From Nocardia sp. NBC_01327 (GTDB lineage Bacteria > Actinomycetota > Actinomycetes > Mycobacteriales > Mycobacteriaceae): a DNA stretch of 64,000 nucleotides. Where the stretch lies: contig NZ_CP108383.1 of the NCBI RefSeq assembly GCF_035958815.1, positions 4,588,001-4,652,000 on the forward strand, given 5' to 3'. Below, one piece after another: positions 25,731 through 35,380 of this stretch; position 1 is the stretch's first letter, and every line of letters begins with the position of its first letter. Made by a program: the position numbers and the translations under genes. The notes under the pieces were generated by a model, which was not told the DNA's origin, ran no database searches, and saw nothing but the letters and a program-made list of their open reading frames with translations.

Positions 25731-25806
25731 TCAGCCGTTCGCCAGGCTCCTGGCGATAACAAGCCGCTGAATCTGGTTGGTGCCCTCGAAGATCTGGGTG
25801 ATCTCT
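25731..25806 (-). pseudogene. C-terminal remnant of an acyl-CoA dehydrogenase
   Basis: The minus strand reads EITQIFEGTNQIQRLVIARS and stops with TGA. This is the near-invariant end of acyl-CoA dehydrogenases (the 'YEGTNQIQ' helix before the C-terminus). It is preceded in frame by another TGA, and no further family sequence is recognisable upstream. Only about 24 codons of the original ~380 remain. Confidence 0.75.
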
Positions 25807-26483
25807 CAGGCGATCGCGCCGACGTTTGGGGGCATACACGAAATACGCGCTGAGCTGGGCATTGGTCTCTTCCGGCTTCTGTCCAGTTCTATGGTGTTCC
25901 GTGACTGCCACGGCCTGTAGACGGCCTGGGCCAGCCTTCGGGATGATCGTTCTGCTATCGAGCCGGACTCGGCGCTGGACGGTTCCTGGATTGTGGGTTG
26001 CCCTGAAGCACAAGACCAAACTCTTGGCGTGTCGCGGCAGTGACACGCCGACGAGTTTGAGCCGTGCGCGAACTGTTGGCAACCTCTCTTTCGGGAGGTT
26101 CTTGATGTCTCTCAGGGGTACCCGGTAATGCCGCGATCATAGGTGTAATCGACGGTGGCTCAACTGGTTTGGGTGATGTGAAGAGCCCCGCGAGAACCCT
26201 GTATTTCCTGGGAGTTCCCGGATTTTGGGAAGCGAACTTACACCGAATCGTGGATCCCGATTCCCGTGAGTTCCCTCGGGGCGACCGTCTGCTTCTCTAG
26301 CGGTGTAAGGGAATTGAGCTGAGCCGATGGACAGCTGTTGCGCGCGCCGTCTACGGCATCCAGCTCAGCCGGTCTGCTGCCGGTGCCTCTGCGGGGCTCG
26401 ATTGCCTCACTGTGTCTAATAATGAAGTAGAGGGTCAGTAGCATTCAGCAGACGTCCTCATTTACCCGAAGGGAACTCCGTTC
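25807..26483. other. Gene-free stretch upstream of lsr2
   Basis: No gene recognised. The last 100 bases are AT-rich for this genome (TAATAATGAAGTAGAGGG) and probably hold the lsr2 promoter. Motifs of the type GGGAGTTCCC recur (near 26210, 26262 and, beyond lsr2, near 26925). Confidence 0.4.
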
Positions 26484-26819
26484 ATGGCACGCAAGGTCGT
26501 TGTGACTCTCGTTGATGACTTCGATGGAAAGTCCGAGGCGGAGGAGACGGTGTCGTTCGCGCTCGACGGTGTTGAATACGAGATGGATCTGTCGGGCTTG
26601 AACGCCAAGCAGCTGCGGGGCGAGCTCGAGCAGTGGACTGCGCACGCCCGCAAGGTGGGTCGAGCGCCGCGCGGTAAGAGCGGTGCGGCCCGTCCGGCCG
26701 TTGATCGTGAACAGAGTGCCGCCATCCGGGAGTGGGCACGGAAGAACGGGCATGAGGTGTCGAGCCGCGGCCGGATTCAGGCGGGCATCGTTGCGGCGTA
26801 TCACAACGCGAGCAAGTAG
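26484..26819 (+). CDS. lsr2: Lsr2 family nucleoid-associated protein (H-NS-like xenogeneic silencer)
   Basis: 111 residues, the canonical length. The N-terminal dimerisation domain (MARKVVVTLVDDFDGKSEAE; EYEMDLSGLNAKQLRGEL) is followed by a basic linker (GRAPRGKSGAARP). The C-terminal DNA-binding domain carries the AT-hook-like RGR at residues 95-97 (WARKNGHEVSSRGRIQ). Lsr2 bridges AT-rich and horizontally acquired DNA and silences it. Start supported by GAAGGGAA. Many actinomycetes carry extra lsr2 copies in accessory regions; whether this is the housekeeping one cannot be told here. Confidence 0.95.
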   Translation: MARKVVVTLVDDFDGKSEAEETVSFALDGVEYEMDLSGLNAKQLRGELEQWTAHARKVGRAPRGKSGAARPAVDREQSAAIREWARKNGHEVSSRGRIQAGIVAAYHNASK

Positions 26820-27053
26820 GAAGTAGGTGCTCCTGCACCAGCTTCGGCCTGGGTGAGGCTCCGGGTGCGTGGTCTGCCTCAGCCTCGGATGTGGCTGGAT
26901 CGGGAGTTGCCTGGTTCGGGAGTTCCCTCTAGATGTCTGGCTGGCTCGGACGGTCGGCGCAACGTCATTGCTCTCCGTGGCGATGCGTCAGGTGCCGGGT
27001 CTCGACCGGCTCTTGTGATTCCGGTGGTTGCTGAGTGGTGGAAGGGTTGGACT

Positions 27054-29006
27054 GTGGCCTACCCGAGACTGTCCAAGGGGCAGAACTCGCCGCTGCCAGG
27101 TCATACTTGCCGCGTCTACGCAAGCATCGAATGGGCGGACTCGACGTTCGAGGTCGACATGTCGGCCCTGCTACTCGGGGCGGATGGAAAGGTGTTCTCG
27201 GACAGGGATTTTGTCTTCTACAACCAACCTGTGTCGCCGGACGGCTCGGTGCGGTTTCTGGGCGGCACGGAAACTGGCGGGGGCTCGCATGCCCGCATCT
27301 CGATCGATCTCTCGGCGGTTCCGGGCCGTGTTCAGACAGTGGCCCTGGCGGGAAGTCTCGCTTCCGGCACCTTCGGGGCGCTCGGTGAGCTCAGGTTCAT
27401 CGTCGTCGATGGAGCGGGTCAGGCGTTGGCGGAGTACATCATCGCTGACGCCACCACCGAATCGGCACTGCAATTCGGTGAGGTCTACCGGCGCGGCGGC
27501 GGATGGAAGATCCGCGCGGTCGGACAGGGCTGGACATCCGGGCTGGCCGGTCTGGCAACGGATTTCGGTGTCGAGATCGACCACGATCCGGAAGCTGAGT
27601 CGATTCAGTCGCCAGTTCCTTCGACGGGCGTCAGTGGCTCCGAACAGGCTGGCAGCGCGGCAACCAGGCGGCGAGCTATAGGTAGTCCGTATCGGTTGTG
27701 GACCCAGGCGCGAACATACTGTGACTATGACATCACCGTCGAACAGCGGCATCTGCCGGCGATTCGAAACCTGTATCCGCAGGACTTCTCTGTGAAAGAC
27801 CGAGAACAGACGCGTGATGTCGAGTTGGTTCCGGAACCGGAAGGCGCGCAAGGCCCGTGGGCGATATCGGTTCGATCTGCCGGACGGACGATCGGCTATC
27901 TCGGAGCTGGCGAAGCCCGGAAATGGGCAGGAGTCATCAGACGGATCGTCGCATCAGGATTCATGCCGACGACCTCCGGTCGAATTTGGGCGAACGAGTA
28001 AGACGGCTGGGACGGTATCGAATTCGACGCGAACATACGGATCGCTCTGGGCAGTCCCAGCGACGCTGTTCCTCTGAACGACCCGCCCCCGATTCCGTAC
28101 ACGATGCTGCCGCGGTCCGCGATCGTGCAGGTGACGAAGGAGGACGAGCACTTCGACGTGTTGCTGAAGCATGTCCCCGCGCAGGGATACGGACTGCTGT
28201 TCGTCACACTGGAAGAGAATGTGCCGGAAGGAAATCGGGCGAAGTCCCACGTCGAGATCCGCATCGACGGTGAACGAGTAGGGCAACTGACCCCACAGAT
28301 GAGCCAGCGTTTCCTGCCGATGATCCGGCATCTGCGGAAGCGGGCTGGCGACTGCCTGTTGGAGCGACATCACTGGCTCGGCCGTCGCTGCTAAACTCCG
28401 CATCGACGCGATCAAAGCCAACCAAGCGAAACCAGAATTGCTGAACGGGCCGCCGATCACCATCGCCAAGCTGCGGCCGTCATTGCCGGACCCACTCGCA
28501 TACGACCTGTCTGCGATGCGGTCGGCCCTCAGACCGCTTCCGCTGGTTCGTCCCACCACACCATCGATACCCCTCGAGCCGCCGGACGGGTCGCTAGTGC
28601 GCTTCGACAAAGGCGGTGGCCATTACAACTATGTCGCGGTGCGCCGAGGAGATGCGTGGGAAACCACCGCGACGGGCAATGGGGGATCGATCAACGAAGT
28701 AATGCCATGGGCGAACTTGGCATCACGAGTCCGAAAGTTCGATATCGCAACCGCATGGGACCGGGTCGATCGACGTGGCGACTGCGAGTCCGCGAACACC
28801 GGGCCGCCGTGCGATTCACGATCGGCGACATTGACTTCGCTGCTGTCAATATTCGCACCGACGAGCGCGAGGACGGCGACTGGTACACGACAGTCACTGA
28901 GCAAGGTGAGCAGCAGTTGCCTCTCGGTCACCGCGCGATATGGTCCGAGATAGCGAGCAATGGGCACCGTATTCAAGTGGTTACCATTTGGGCGCCACTC
29001 AACTAG
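27054..29006 (+). pseudogene. TerD-HIRAN multidomain protein gene, broken in three places
   Basis: GTG 27054, behind GGAAGGG, starts a TerD domain (PRLSKGQNSPLPG; ALLLGADGKVFSDRDFVFYN; FRAVGQG-type end). A HIRAN-like domain follows (VELVPEPEGAQGPWAISVRS...TIGYLGAGEARKWAGVI). The same frame is stopped by TAA at 27999-28001 but remains coding beyond it (DGWDGIEFDANIRIALGSPS; KEDEHFDVLLKHVPAQGYGL). Near 28343 it shifts to LATACWSDITGSAVAAKLRI and a GHYNYVAVRRGDAWETTATG domain. Near 28770 it shifts again to REHRAAVRFTIGDIDFAAVN and ends at 29006. Intact length would be about 650 residues. TerD proteins belong to tellurite/phage stress systems. Confidence 0.85.
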
Positions 29007-29487
29007 TCTTCCCTCACCATGGCCAGCGGTGATCGGATTATGTCCCTGCCTGCGCGGTGGTCGTCGATGGAGTTGTTTCAGTACCGTTCGAAGATCTGCT
29101 GGCGCGCTGCCTGGTAGATAGGGCTTTTTTGCTGGTAAGGATAGGTTTTGACGTCTAGTTGGCTCGTGCTGGAATCACTGGGCGTTCGAACAGATCACGG
29201 AAGATCGGCCTGAATAAGTTCGCGAAAACGTCTGCGGCGATCGAGTGGCCTTCGGTGTGTCGTTGAGCGGCACGCCGAAGTAGTTGCAATGTCGGCAACT
29301 TCTGGGCAAATATGTTTGCGGTTGGGTACTTCGGCCAGGCTCGAGGTGCTGGAGAAGTGCCCGTGGCGGCGGCGCTCGCAGAAATGTGGCCGATGGTTGA
29401 TGAATCAGAATAACTGGGGCCTGAGGCACCGGTTGCCGACCGGCCTGCCGGATAAGGGCGGCCGGCAAGGCGTTACAGGTATGAAGG
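29007..29487. other. Gene-free stretch
   Basis: Contains a short T-run (GGGCTTTTTTGCTGG near 29126) and no convincing gene. A plus-strand frame around 29300-29440 (LEVLEKCPWRRRSQKCGRWL) has two Cys and many Arg but no clear start. I cannot assign it. Confidence 0.4.
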
Positions 29488-29533
29488 GACGCCCGTCGTG
29501 GCCACCGGTGATCCGGTGGCCACGACGGGCGTC
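29488..29533. terminator. 21-bp perfect inverted repeat, bidirectional terminator candidate
   Basis: Arms 29488-29508 and 29513-29533 are perfectly complementary over 21 bases with loop TGAT. It lies 37 bases downstream of the flavodoxin-like gene's stop and downstream of the broken TerD gene, so it could end transcription from both sides. Confidence 0.75.
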
Positions 29534-29570
29534 TCCCGGGACGCACCGACTACTTTGCAGCCGGGCGTGC

Positions 29571-30275
29571 CTACCGGTATTCCGGATTCTCGTAGTCGAA
29601 CCGGCAACCGGCGTTCCATTCCGAGCGCTGATTGCCGTGCGCGGGGATTCCGTTGTTGTCCTTGAGCATTCGGGCCAGATGCAGCAGGTTCCAGGTCATG
29701 AAGGTGGTGTTGCGATTGGTGAAATCGTTGTCGGGGCCGCCGGAGCCCGCATCCAGGTAGGAGGGGCCGGGTCCGGCCTCGCCGATCCAGCCGGCGTCGG
29801 CCTGCGGCGGGATGGTGTAGCCCAGGTGCTGCAGGCTGTAGAGGATGTTCATGGCGCAGTGTTTGACGCCGTCCTCGTTACCGGTGATCAGGCAGCCGGC
29901 AACGCGCCCGTAGTAGGCGTATTGCCCGGCCTCGTTGAGGATCGAGGAGTTCGCGTACAGCCGCTCGATGACCTTCTTCATCTCGGAGCTGTTGTCGCCC
30001 AGCCAGATCGGCCCGGACAGCACCAGGATGTCGGCATCCATCACCTGTTGCTGTAGCGCGGGCCAGGCGTCGGTGGCCCAGCCGTATTCGGTCATATCCG
30101 GGTACACACCCGTCGCGATGTCATGGTCGATGGCTCGTATATGCGTCACCTCGACGCCTTGTTTCTCCATGATGTGCGAGCTGGCATCGATGAGCCCCTG
30201 GGTATTGCTGATGGCGGGGGAGCGCTTGAGCGTGCAGTTGATGAACACCGCGCGCAGATCGTCGTATGTCGTCAT
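29571..30275 (-). CDS. Flavodoxin family / NADPH-dependent FMN reductase-like protein
   Basis: 234 residues. The flavodoxin-like fold starts AVFINCTLKRSPAISNTQGL (phosphate-binding loop of the FMN_red family), followed by ADILVLSGPIWLGDNSSEMK, the WxGDxxxxxK region that holds the flavin ring. GRVAGCLITGNEDGVKH comes next. The C-terminal extension (FTNRNTTFMTWNLLHLARML) is common in actinobacterial members. Cytoplasmic FMN protein that probably reduces quinones or small electrophiles. Next to a divergently unrelated sigma/anti-sigma operon in the same direction. Confidence 0.88.
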   Translation of the reverse strand: MTTYDDLRAVFINCTLKRSPAISNTQGLIDASSHIMEKQGVEVTHIRAIDHDIATGVYPDMTEYGWATDAWPALQQQVMDADILVLSGPIWLGDNSSEMKKVIERLYANSSILNEAGQYAYYGRVAGCLITGNEDGVKHCAMNILYSLQHLGYTIPPQADAGWIGEAGPGPSYLDAGSGGPDNDFTNRNTTFMTWNLLHLARMLKDNNGIPAHGNQRSEWNAGCRFDYENPEYR

Positions 30276-30343
30276 AGCGGCACAGTGTCGCGGGAACGCC
30301 CATCGTTACGGCTGAAATCGCGGCCGCCGGAGAAATTGTCGAG

Positions 30344-30571
30344 CTAGCGCCGCCAGCTGCGGAACGCGGACAGCAGTGTGTCGCGCGCCGGAGCGGAGAG
30401 GCTCTCCGCCGGGAGTTCGCCCGTGATCTGGATGGTCTGCCGGAACTGATCCAGGTACGCATCGCACCCGTCGCACAGGGACAGATGGTCGACAAACCGT
30501 TGTTCGGTTGCCGCATCGAGAGCGCCGTCCAGGAAAAGTGTTACCAGCTCCACGAATTCGTCACAGTCCAC
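30344..30571 (-). CDS. Anti-sigma factor, zinc-finger (ZAS/zf-HC2) type
   Basis: 75 residues: MDCDEFVELVTLFLDGALDA, then the ZAS motif His29-x3-Cys33-x2-Cys36 (HLSLCDGC). No membrane segment, so it is a soluble anti-sigma. Its start overlaps the end of the upstream ECF sigma gene by 11 bases, so the pair is translationally coupled. Such pairs usually answer thiol oxidation, when zinc release frees the sigma factor; that is family knowledge, not shown here. Confidence 0.9.
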   Translation of the reverse strand: MDCDEFVELVTLFLDGALDAATEQRFVDHLSLCDGCDAYLDQFRQTIQITGELPAESLSAPARDTLLSAFRSWRR

Positions 30572-31223
30572 GGTGGATACCCCTCTCGGCGTCGAAGTAA
30601 TGCTCCAGCTTGACCCGCACCGCCGCCCGCGAGCGATGCAGGATCACCCGCTGGTTGCCCTGCGAGATATCGAGCAGCTCGCAGACCTCGTCGGAGCTGT
30701 AGCCCTCCATATCGCGCAGCGTGATGACGATGCGATTGCGATCGGGGAGTTCCGCCAGAGCGGCGGCGACGACACGCATGATCTCCGCCCGTTCGGCAGC
30801 GATTTCCGGCTCTGACCAGCGCTGCGGTTTGCGGTCGGCCAGCCAGTGGCCAGGATACGGATCACCAGCGGACCGGAACCGGCTGGGGTCGACGGTGGGC
30901 CCCTCGTCTTCGGAGGTGAGACTGCCGAACGGCAGCGTCCGTCTCTCCTTCAGACCGCGTTTCTTGGCGGTGTTCACCAGAATCCGGAAGACCCAGGTCT
31001 TCAAGGCCGCTCGGCCTTCGAACCCGTCGATGCCGCGGATCACCGCCAGCCAGGTCTCCTGCACGACTTCTTCGGCGGAAGCATTCGTGGAGACGAAGGA
31101 ACGGGCCAGCCGCAGCATCGAGGCAGACCAGGCGTCCAGAAGCTGCTCGAAGGCAGACTCGTCGCCTTTGCTGAGCCTGCCGACCAGGACGTCGTCCGGC
31201 GGCAACGCGCCGTCGTCACTCAC
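30561..31223 (-). CDS. ECF RNA polymerase sigma factor
   Basis: 220 residues from GTG 31223 (VSDDGALPPDDVLVGRLSKG), which has GAGGAG just upstream. Region 2 (FEQLLDAWSASMLRLARSFV; AEEVVQETWLAVIRGIDGFE; LKTWVFRILVNTAKKR) and region 4 (LAELPDRNRIVITLRDMEGY; CELLDISQGNQRVILHRSRA) are complete, joined by a long acidic linker. Controlled by the overlapping ZAS anti-sigma. The flavodoxin-like gene downstream is a plausible target or operon partner. Confidence 0.92.
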   Translation of the reverse strand: MSDDGALPPDDVLVGRLSKGDESAFEQLLDAWSASMLRLARSFVSTNASAEEVVQETWLAVIRGIDGFEGRAALKTWVFRILVNTAKKRGLKERRTLPFGSLTSEDEGPTVDPSRFRSAGDPYPGHWLADRKPQRWSEPEIAAERAEIMRVVAAALAELPDRNRIVITLRDMEGYSSDEVCELLDISQGNQRVILHRSRAAVRVKLEHYFDAERGIHRGL

Positions 31224-31245
31224 ACGCACTCCTCGCTCGGCACGC

Positions 31246-33588
31246 TCAGAACTTCTCGGGCACTCTATCGCTGTGCCCGCGGCGCTGCCCGACAACCGAA
31301 CCCATCAGCGAATGACGGGATGCGGGCGGAGCTTCCGAATTTTTCGCGGAGGGCTGTCGGTGTGCGCGAGGACGGGATCCTCGCGGCCCGTGCTCGAGTA
31401 CGGATGTACCTCCCAGTGTGATGACAGTCATTCTATCGAGGCCATTTGTGCTGGTCCGATAGCTTTCGCGCGTCCCGCTTTTCCAGCCGGGGGGCCGCCA
31501 GGTGACGAGCAGGTCGCCGTCGCGGGTTCCCGGCGGGATATCGACGGCAACAAAGGTATTCGCGATGGTGTGGAATCCGATGTCGTGTCCGTCCAAGGTG
31601 ACGCGATAGCCGGGCCAAGCCAGGCGGGCGAGAACCACTTGCCCACCTTCGGCCGAGGTGACCCGAATGTGGCTGGTCACGCTGTCCCGGCCGATCGGTG
31701 TGGTGGTGACGCCCGGTGCATCGGCGATGAATCCGTCGCGGGTGGAGATGGGCCCGTTCTCGCGCTCGAGCACCCAGATATAGCTTTCGTGCCCGGGGTA
31801 GTCCACCCACTTCCAGCCCGGTGGGGCGGGATAATTGCGAGCGTCCGGATACTGGGCGCGTTGCAGCACAACACGATCCACCTTCATCAAGTCGGCATAT
31901 GTTCGCCCAGTGGCGGGTTCGCCGGAGAAGGCGGCGCGGTATGCGGCCGGGCAGGTGCTGCCGTCCCAGCCCATGCACAGCAGCTTGCTGAATGTCGCGA
32001 ACCCGATCGGGGTGTAGGCGTTGACATAGTCCAAACGCAGATTCTTGGCATAGTTCCCGAAAGCCAGTGAGCCCCAGGCCTCGGTGCTGCTCTGCTGCGC
32101 CGGTGGCACTAGCGCCCGGTCGGCGAGTTGCAGTGTGACGCCGTCGAAATGCGGGAACGTGGACTTCATGTCCGAGCGCCGTTCGGGGAAGTGATACGAC
32201 ATCGGCGTCGGTGATTGCGCACGCACCTGGTCGTAGGCGATCGGAAACATCGCCACGATCGCCAGCAGGCATGCCGCCGCGATGCCGCGCGTGCGGCGCA
32301 GACACACCAGTGCGGCGGTGAGAGCGGCCACCACGACGGCGGCGACGAGATGGCGGATAACCAGATGCGGTGCCGCGCAGAATGATCGGACGAACAACAG
32401 TCCGAGCAGCACGGTCGCGGCGATGCCGCGGCGGCGCCAGTCGGTGAAACTCCCGTACCGGCTGAGCCATACGCACACCAGCACCAGCAGACCTACCGCC
32501 AGCATGGGAAGCACCCGCGCCGGCCAGCGCAGCGGCCCGACCCGGCCGGGTCCGGCGGTCCACATCAGGAACAGCGCCGCGAACAGCATCGGCCCGGCGA
32601 ATTCGCGCGCCGCGCGCCGGACGGCGGCCCAATCGATGAAGGCCAGCAGGGGAATCAGGAACCACGCGATGTAGACGATCGGCAATGGTTGTACGTATCC
32701 CCACCATCCGGTGAACGCCGGGACCGTGCTGGGAAGGCTGGCGTTGAGCGATTCCGACCACGGGACGTTCAGGAAATCCTCGTTGAGGATGCGCTCGTTG
32801 CCGCGCCAGCTCACCGACGAGGAGAGCATGCCCGGCAGATATGTCTCCAGCCCGGCCAGGCCCGCGCAAGCGGCGACGGCCAATAGTTGCAGAGAGGGCT
32901 TCCATGTCCGTTGGTAGAGGACCTCTCCGGCGGCGACCGCGATGATCATCAGCGCGGATTCCACTGCGGGGAAGACGTATTGGACCGAGATCGCCAGGTA
33001 CAGGAAAATGAACACGGGAATCGGCCCGCGGCTCCAGTTCCGGTCGTCGTCGGCGCGCGTATAGCGGATGGCCGAAGCCCAGGCGTGCAGCATCCATGCG
33101 GTGCCGGTGAGCGAGGTCGCCCAACTGGCCTCGTCGAAGAGCAGGAACCAGCCCGACAGCGGAAAGGCCACCCCGGCCACCGCCGCCCAGGCCGGGTCCG
33201 AGCCGTAGGCGAGGCAGACCCGGAACACGCCCAGCGCGGCGATGATCGAGAAGATCAACTTCACGATGGTCACATACAGCGCCAGATTGTCCACCGACGG
33301 TGCGATCAGGTCGACGAGCATCTGCGGCGGGTTGTAGAGCCCGGCCTCCTCCATCGAGTAGTTGCCCGACATCCACTCCCAGGGCACCAGCGCCGGGAAT
33401 CGCCCCTCGCGCAGATGCCGGCCCAGCATCACCCACATCGGCCCGTACTGGGATTCGGTGTCGTCCATATAGAAGTGGCGCCGATCGGCCAGAAGCACCG
33501 CCGCATACCCCGCGACCACCCCGACGACTGTCACCACACTCCATCGGCACACGTCCCGCCGTGGCACGAGCGCTGTACGAACTCCCAC
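31246..33588 (-). CDS. Large polytopic membrane protein, YfhO/GT-C glycosyltransferase-like
   Basis: 780 residues from GTG 33588. Residues 15-480 contain about a dozen membrane helices. The first large loop (RRHFYMDDTESQYGPMWVML) has the acidic DD pair typical of GT-C mannosyl/arabinosyl-type transferases and YfhO proteins. An extracytoplasmic C-terminal beta domain follows (LARLAWPGYRVTLDGHDIGF; VAVDIPPGTRDGDLLVTWRP). Family members usually have a final membrane helix after TWRPPG; here the sequence becomes polar and ends HSDRVPEKF, so the C-terminus may be altered. Likely transfers lipid-linked sugars to the envelope. Upstream lies a motif shared with 50.7 kb. Confidence 0.8.
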   Translation of the reverse strand: MGVRTALVPRRDVCRWSVVTVVGVVAGYAAVLLADRRHFYMDDTESQYGPMWVMLGRHLREGRFPALVPWEWMSGNYSMEEAGLYNPPQMLVDLIAPSVDNLALYVTIVKLIFSIIAALGVFRVCLAYGSDPAWAAVAGVAFPLSGWFLLFDEASWATSLTGTAWMLHAWASAIRYTRADDDRNWSRGPIPVFIFLYLAISVQYVFPAVESALMIIAVAAGEVLYQRTWKPSLQLLAVAACAGLAGLETYLPGMLSSSVSWRGNERILNEDFLNVPWSESLNASLPSTVPAFTGWWGYVQPLPIVYIAWFLIPLLAFIDWAAVRRAAREFAGPMLFAALFLMWTAGPGRVGPLRWPARVLPMLAVGLLVLVCVWLSRYGSFTDWRRRGIAATVLLGLLFVRSFCAAPHLVIRHLVAAVVVAALTAALVCLRRTRGIAAACLLAIVAMFPIAYDQVRAQSPTPMSYHFPERRSDMKSTFPHFDGVTLQLADRALVPPAQQSSTEAWGSLAFGNYAKNLRLDYVNAYTPIGFATFSKLLCMGWDGSTCPAAYRAAFSGEPATGRTYADLMKVDRVVLQRAQYPDARNYPAPPGWKWVDYPGHESYIWVLERENGPISTRDGFIADAPGVTTTPIGRDSVTSHIRVTSAEGGQVVLARLAWPGYRVTLDGHDIGFHTIANTFVAVDIPPGTRDGDLLVTWRPPGWKSGTRESYRTSTNGLDRMTVITLGGTSVLEHGPRGSRPRAHRQPSAKNSEAPPASRHSLMGSVVGQRRGHSDRVPEKF

Positions 33589-33613
33589 GAGCCGGAGACC
33601 CTACCCGATTCAC

Positions 33614-33629
33614 GCAGTATGCAACAGTT
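33614..33629 (-). promoter_or_regulatory. Shared 16-base motif, copy 1 (promoter or operator)
   Basis: GCAGTATGCAACAGTT is identical to 50721-50736. On the minus strand it reads AACTGTTGCATACTGC, and CATACT could be the -10 element about 30 bases before the GTG at 33588. Confidence 0.5.
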
Positions 33630-33920
33630 TCCCTATGCTTGAGTCGGTTCGGGCCGATCTCGGGCGGTCCGGATGACATGTAGCCCGCTGCCGATCGGCA
33701 AAGCCGCTGGCGTCGATAAGGTCTGTTCAAGTGTGTCGGGAAGGCTGGTCGGCGATGTCGTTGCTCGTTTGGTATGAAGAGGTAACCGAGCGGAATTGCA
33801 ACTGATGCAACATATTGCAGCCCGGCGCGTGCCCTGTTCTGCCTGGTCGGTACGTCCTCCGACTGCGAGGTGACAGGTGCGGCGGCGGGGGTGACCTGCC
33901 GTTGACCTCTGACGCATTTA

Positions 33921-33939
33921 TGTTGCATTGGATACAACA
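33921..33939. promoter_or_regulatory. Operator candidate of the recombinase operon
   Basis: TGTTG-N9-CAACA directly overlaps the ribosome site of the recombinase gene. Related GCAAC/GTTGC sequences lie at 33798-33816 (GCAACTGATGCAACATATT). The HTH protein encoded second in the operon could bind here; that is inference. Confidence 0.45.
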
Positions 33940-33944
33940 GGAGG

Positions 33945-35060
33945 GTGACTCGGCTCGCTCCCGGTTCCGCGCATCTGATGCTGGCGGAGAACGTCGTTCA
34001 CCTCGATCCCGCGTCGGCGGTCTTCGAGGCGATGCTGGAGGGGTGGCGTAGGCAGCAGTCGGCACAGATACTGTGCCGCAAGACAATTCATCGCCGCCTC
34101 TGCCTGATCCGGCGGCTGATGGAGTTCACCGGCATGTTTCCGTGGCAATGGACGCCGGAGGAGGGTGAGGCGTTCATCGATCACTTGCGTAGTGGCAGCA
34201 CGCCGATCGCCATATCGACGGCCCGCAATTACGAAGTATCGATCGGAGTGTTCCTGACGTTCATCCGTGACCCCCGGTATGCGTGGGCACAGGTATGCGT
34301 GGAGCGGTTCGGGTCCGCGCCGCAGTTGATCTTCCATGAAGGCAACACTGTCCGGCACAAACTTGAGTACGAAGGAGACCCGCGGCGGCGCCCGTTGACC
34401 TATGACGAGATCCAAGCGCTGTTCGATGCCGCCGATGCCCGGCCGTCGAGAATCCTCGGCCGCGGTGTGAAGGGCGCACTCAGCGCGGCGCGCGATGCGG
34501 CGATACTGAAAACGATCTACGCCTACGGATTCCGCCGCACCGAGACTGCGATGCTGGACCTGGTCGATTTGCGCGCGAACTCCGCGATGCCGCGATTCGA
34601 ACGATTCGGCATGGCGATGGTGCGTTACGGCAAGGCGTCCAAGGGCACGCCGCCCAAACGTCGCGCGGTGCTGCTGGTTCCGGAGTTCGATTGGATCATC
34701 GACGTCCTCGACGACTGGATGACCGTATTGCGTCCGCGCTTGTCTCCCGGCCGTCACCCGGCCCTGTGGCTCACCGAGCGGGTCGGTCGGATATCGCCGC
34801 GCACCATCAACGAGGCCTTCGTCGCGGCCAAACATGATGCTGGTCTGGAAGAGCGGCTCGACGTGCATTGTTTGCGACATTCGTTCGTCACTCACCTGAT
34901 CGAGTTCGGCTATCCGGCGCGGTTCGTGCAGGAACAGGTCGGTCACGCGCACGCCTCGACGACTGCGGTCTACACCGGGGTATCCAACGAATACCGCAAC
35001 ACGATGCTCGCGGCCGCGCTCAAAGCGAGGCTCGGAACCGACTGGGACACGTCCACATGA
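33945..35060 (+). CDS. Tyrosine recombinase/integrase (first gene of a coupled triad)
   Basis: 371 residues. The catalytic set is complete: Arg197 or Arg198 (AYGFRRTE), Lys230/233 (RYGKASKG), His308-x2-Arg311 (HCLRHSF), His334 (VGHAHAS) and nucleophile Tyr343 (TTAVYTGVS). The core-binding SAM-like domain covers residues ~25-125. It starts at GTG 33945, with AGGAGG directly adjacent; ATG 33978 is an alternative. Its stop overlaps the next gene's start (ATGA). The operon is not next to a tRNA gene and carries no other recognisable mobile-element functions. Confidence 0.92.
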   Translation: MTRLAPGSAHLMLAENVVHLDPASAVFEAMLEGWRRQQSAQILCRKTIHRRLCLIRRLMEFTGMFPWQWTPEEGEAFIDHLRSGSTPIAISTARNYEVSIGVFLTFIRDPRYAWAQVCVERFGSAPQLIFHEGNTVRHKLEYEGDPRRRPLTYDEIQALFDAADARPSRILGRGVKGALSAARDAAILKTIYAYGFRRTETAMLDLVDLRANSAMPRFERFGMAMVRYGKASKGTPPKRRAVLLVPEFDWIIDVLDDWMTVLRPRLSPGRHPALWLTERVGRISPRTINEAFVAAKHDAGLEERLDVHCLRHSFVTHLIEFGYPARFVQEQVGHAHASTTAVYTGVSNEYRNTMLAAALKARLGTDWDTST

Positions 35061-35380
35061 TCAAGAAGATGGGATATCGCTGGCGCTTGCGGGATCTGAT
35101 GGCCGACCAGCAAATGTTCCAGACCTCGAACTTGGTGCCTCTGCTGGCCGAGCGAGGTATCACCCTGTCTCGTGAACAGGTCTACCGGTTGGTGACTCAA
35201 CCACCTCAACGCATGAGCATGGACGTACTGGTCGCCCTCTGCGACATCCTGGCCTGCACCCCCAACGACCTGATCGAGCCACAGATCGTCAACGAACAGC
35301 TCCGCAAGACCGCGGACACCCCCGCCTCGAGCCCGATCACTCCACGCCGCACCACCATTCGACGCCCGGGACAGCCATGA
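35057..35380 (+). CDS. Small XRE/Cro-like HTH protein (second gene of the triad)
   Basis: 107 residues: YRWRLRDLMADQQMFQTSNL, VPLLAERGITLSREQVYRLV, then SMDVLVALCDILACTPNDLI, a compact Cro/C1-type helix-turn-helix. The basic C-terminal tail is disordered. Overlaps both neighbours by four bases (ATGA at each junction). Could be an autoregulator or a DNA-bending partner of the recombinase. Confidence 0.88.
   Translation: MIKKMGYRWRLRDLMADQQMFQTSNLVPLLAERGITLSREQVYRLVTQPPQRMSMDVLVALCDILACTPNDLIEPQIVNEQLRKTADTPASSPITPRRTTIRRPGQP

Noticed and set aside
31433..33937. 834-residue open frame overlapping the GT-C-like membrane protein gene on the same strand
   Set aside because: It is the +1 shadow of the real gene: Arg/Gly/Pro-rich, no membrane helices, and it runs through the promoter region.
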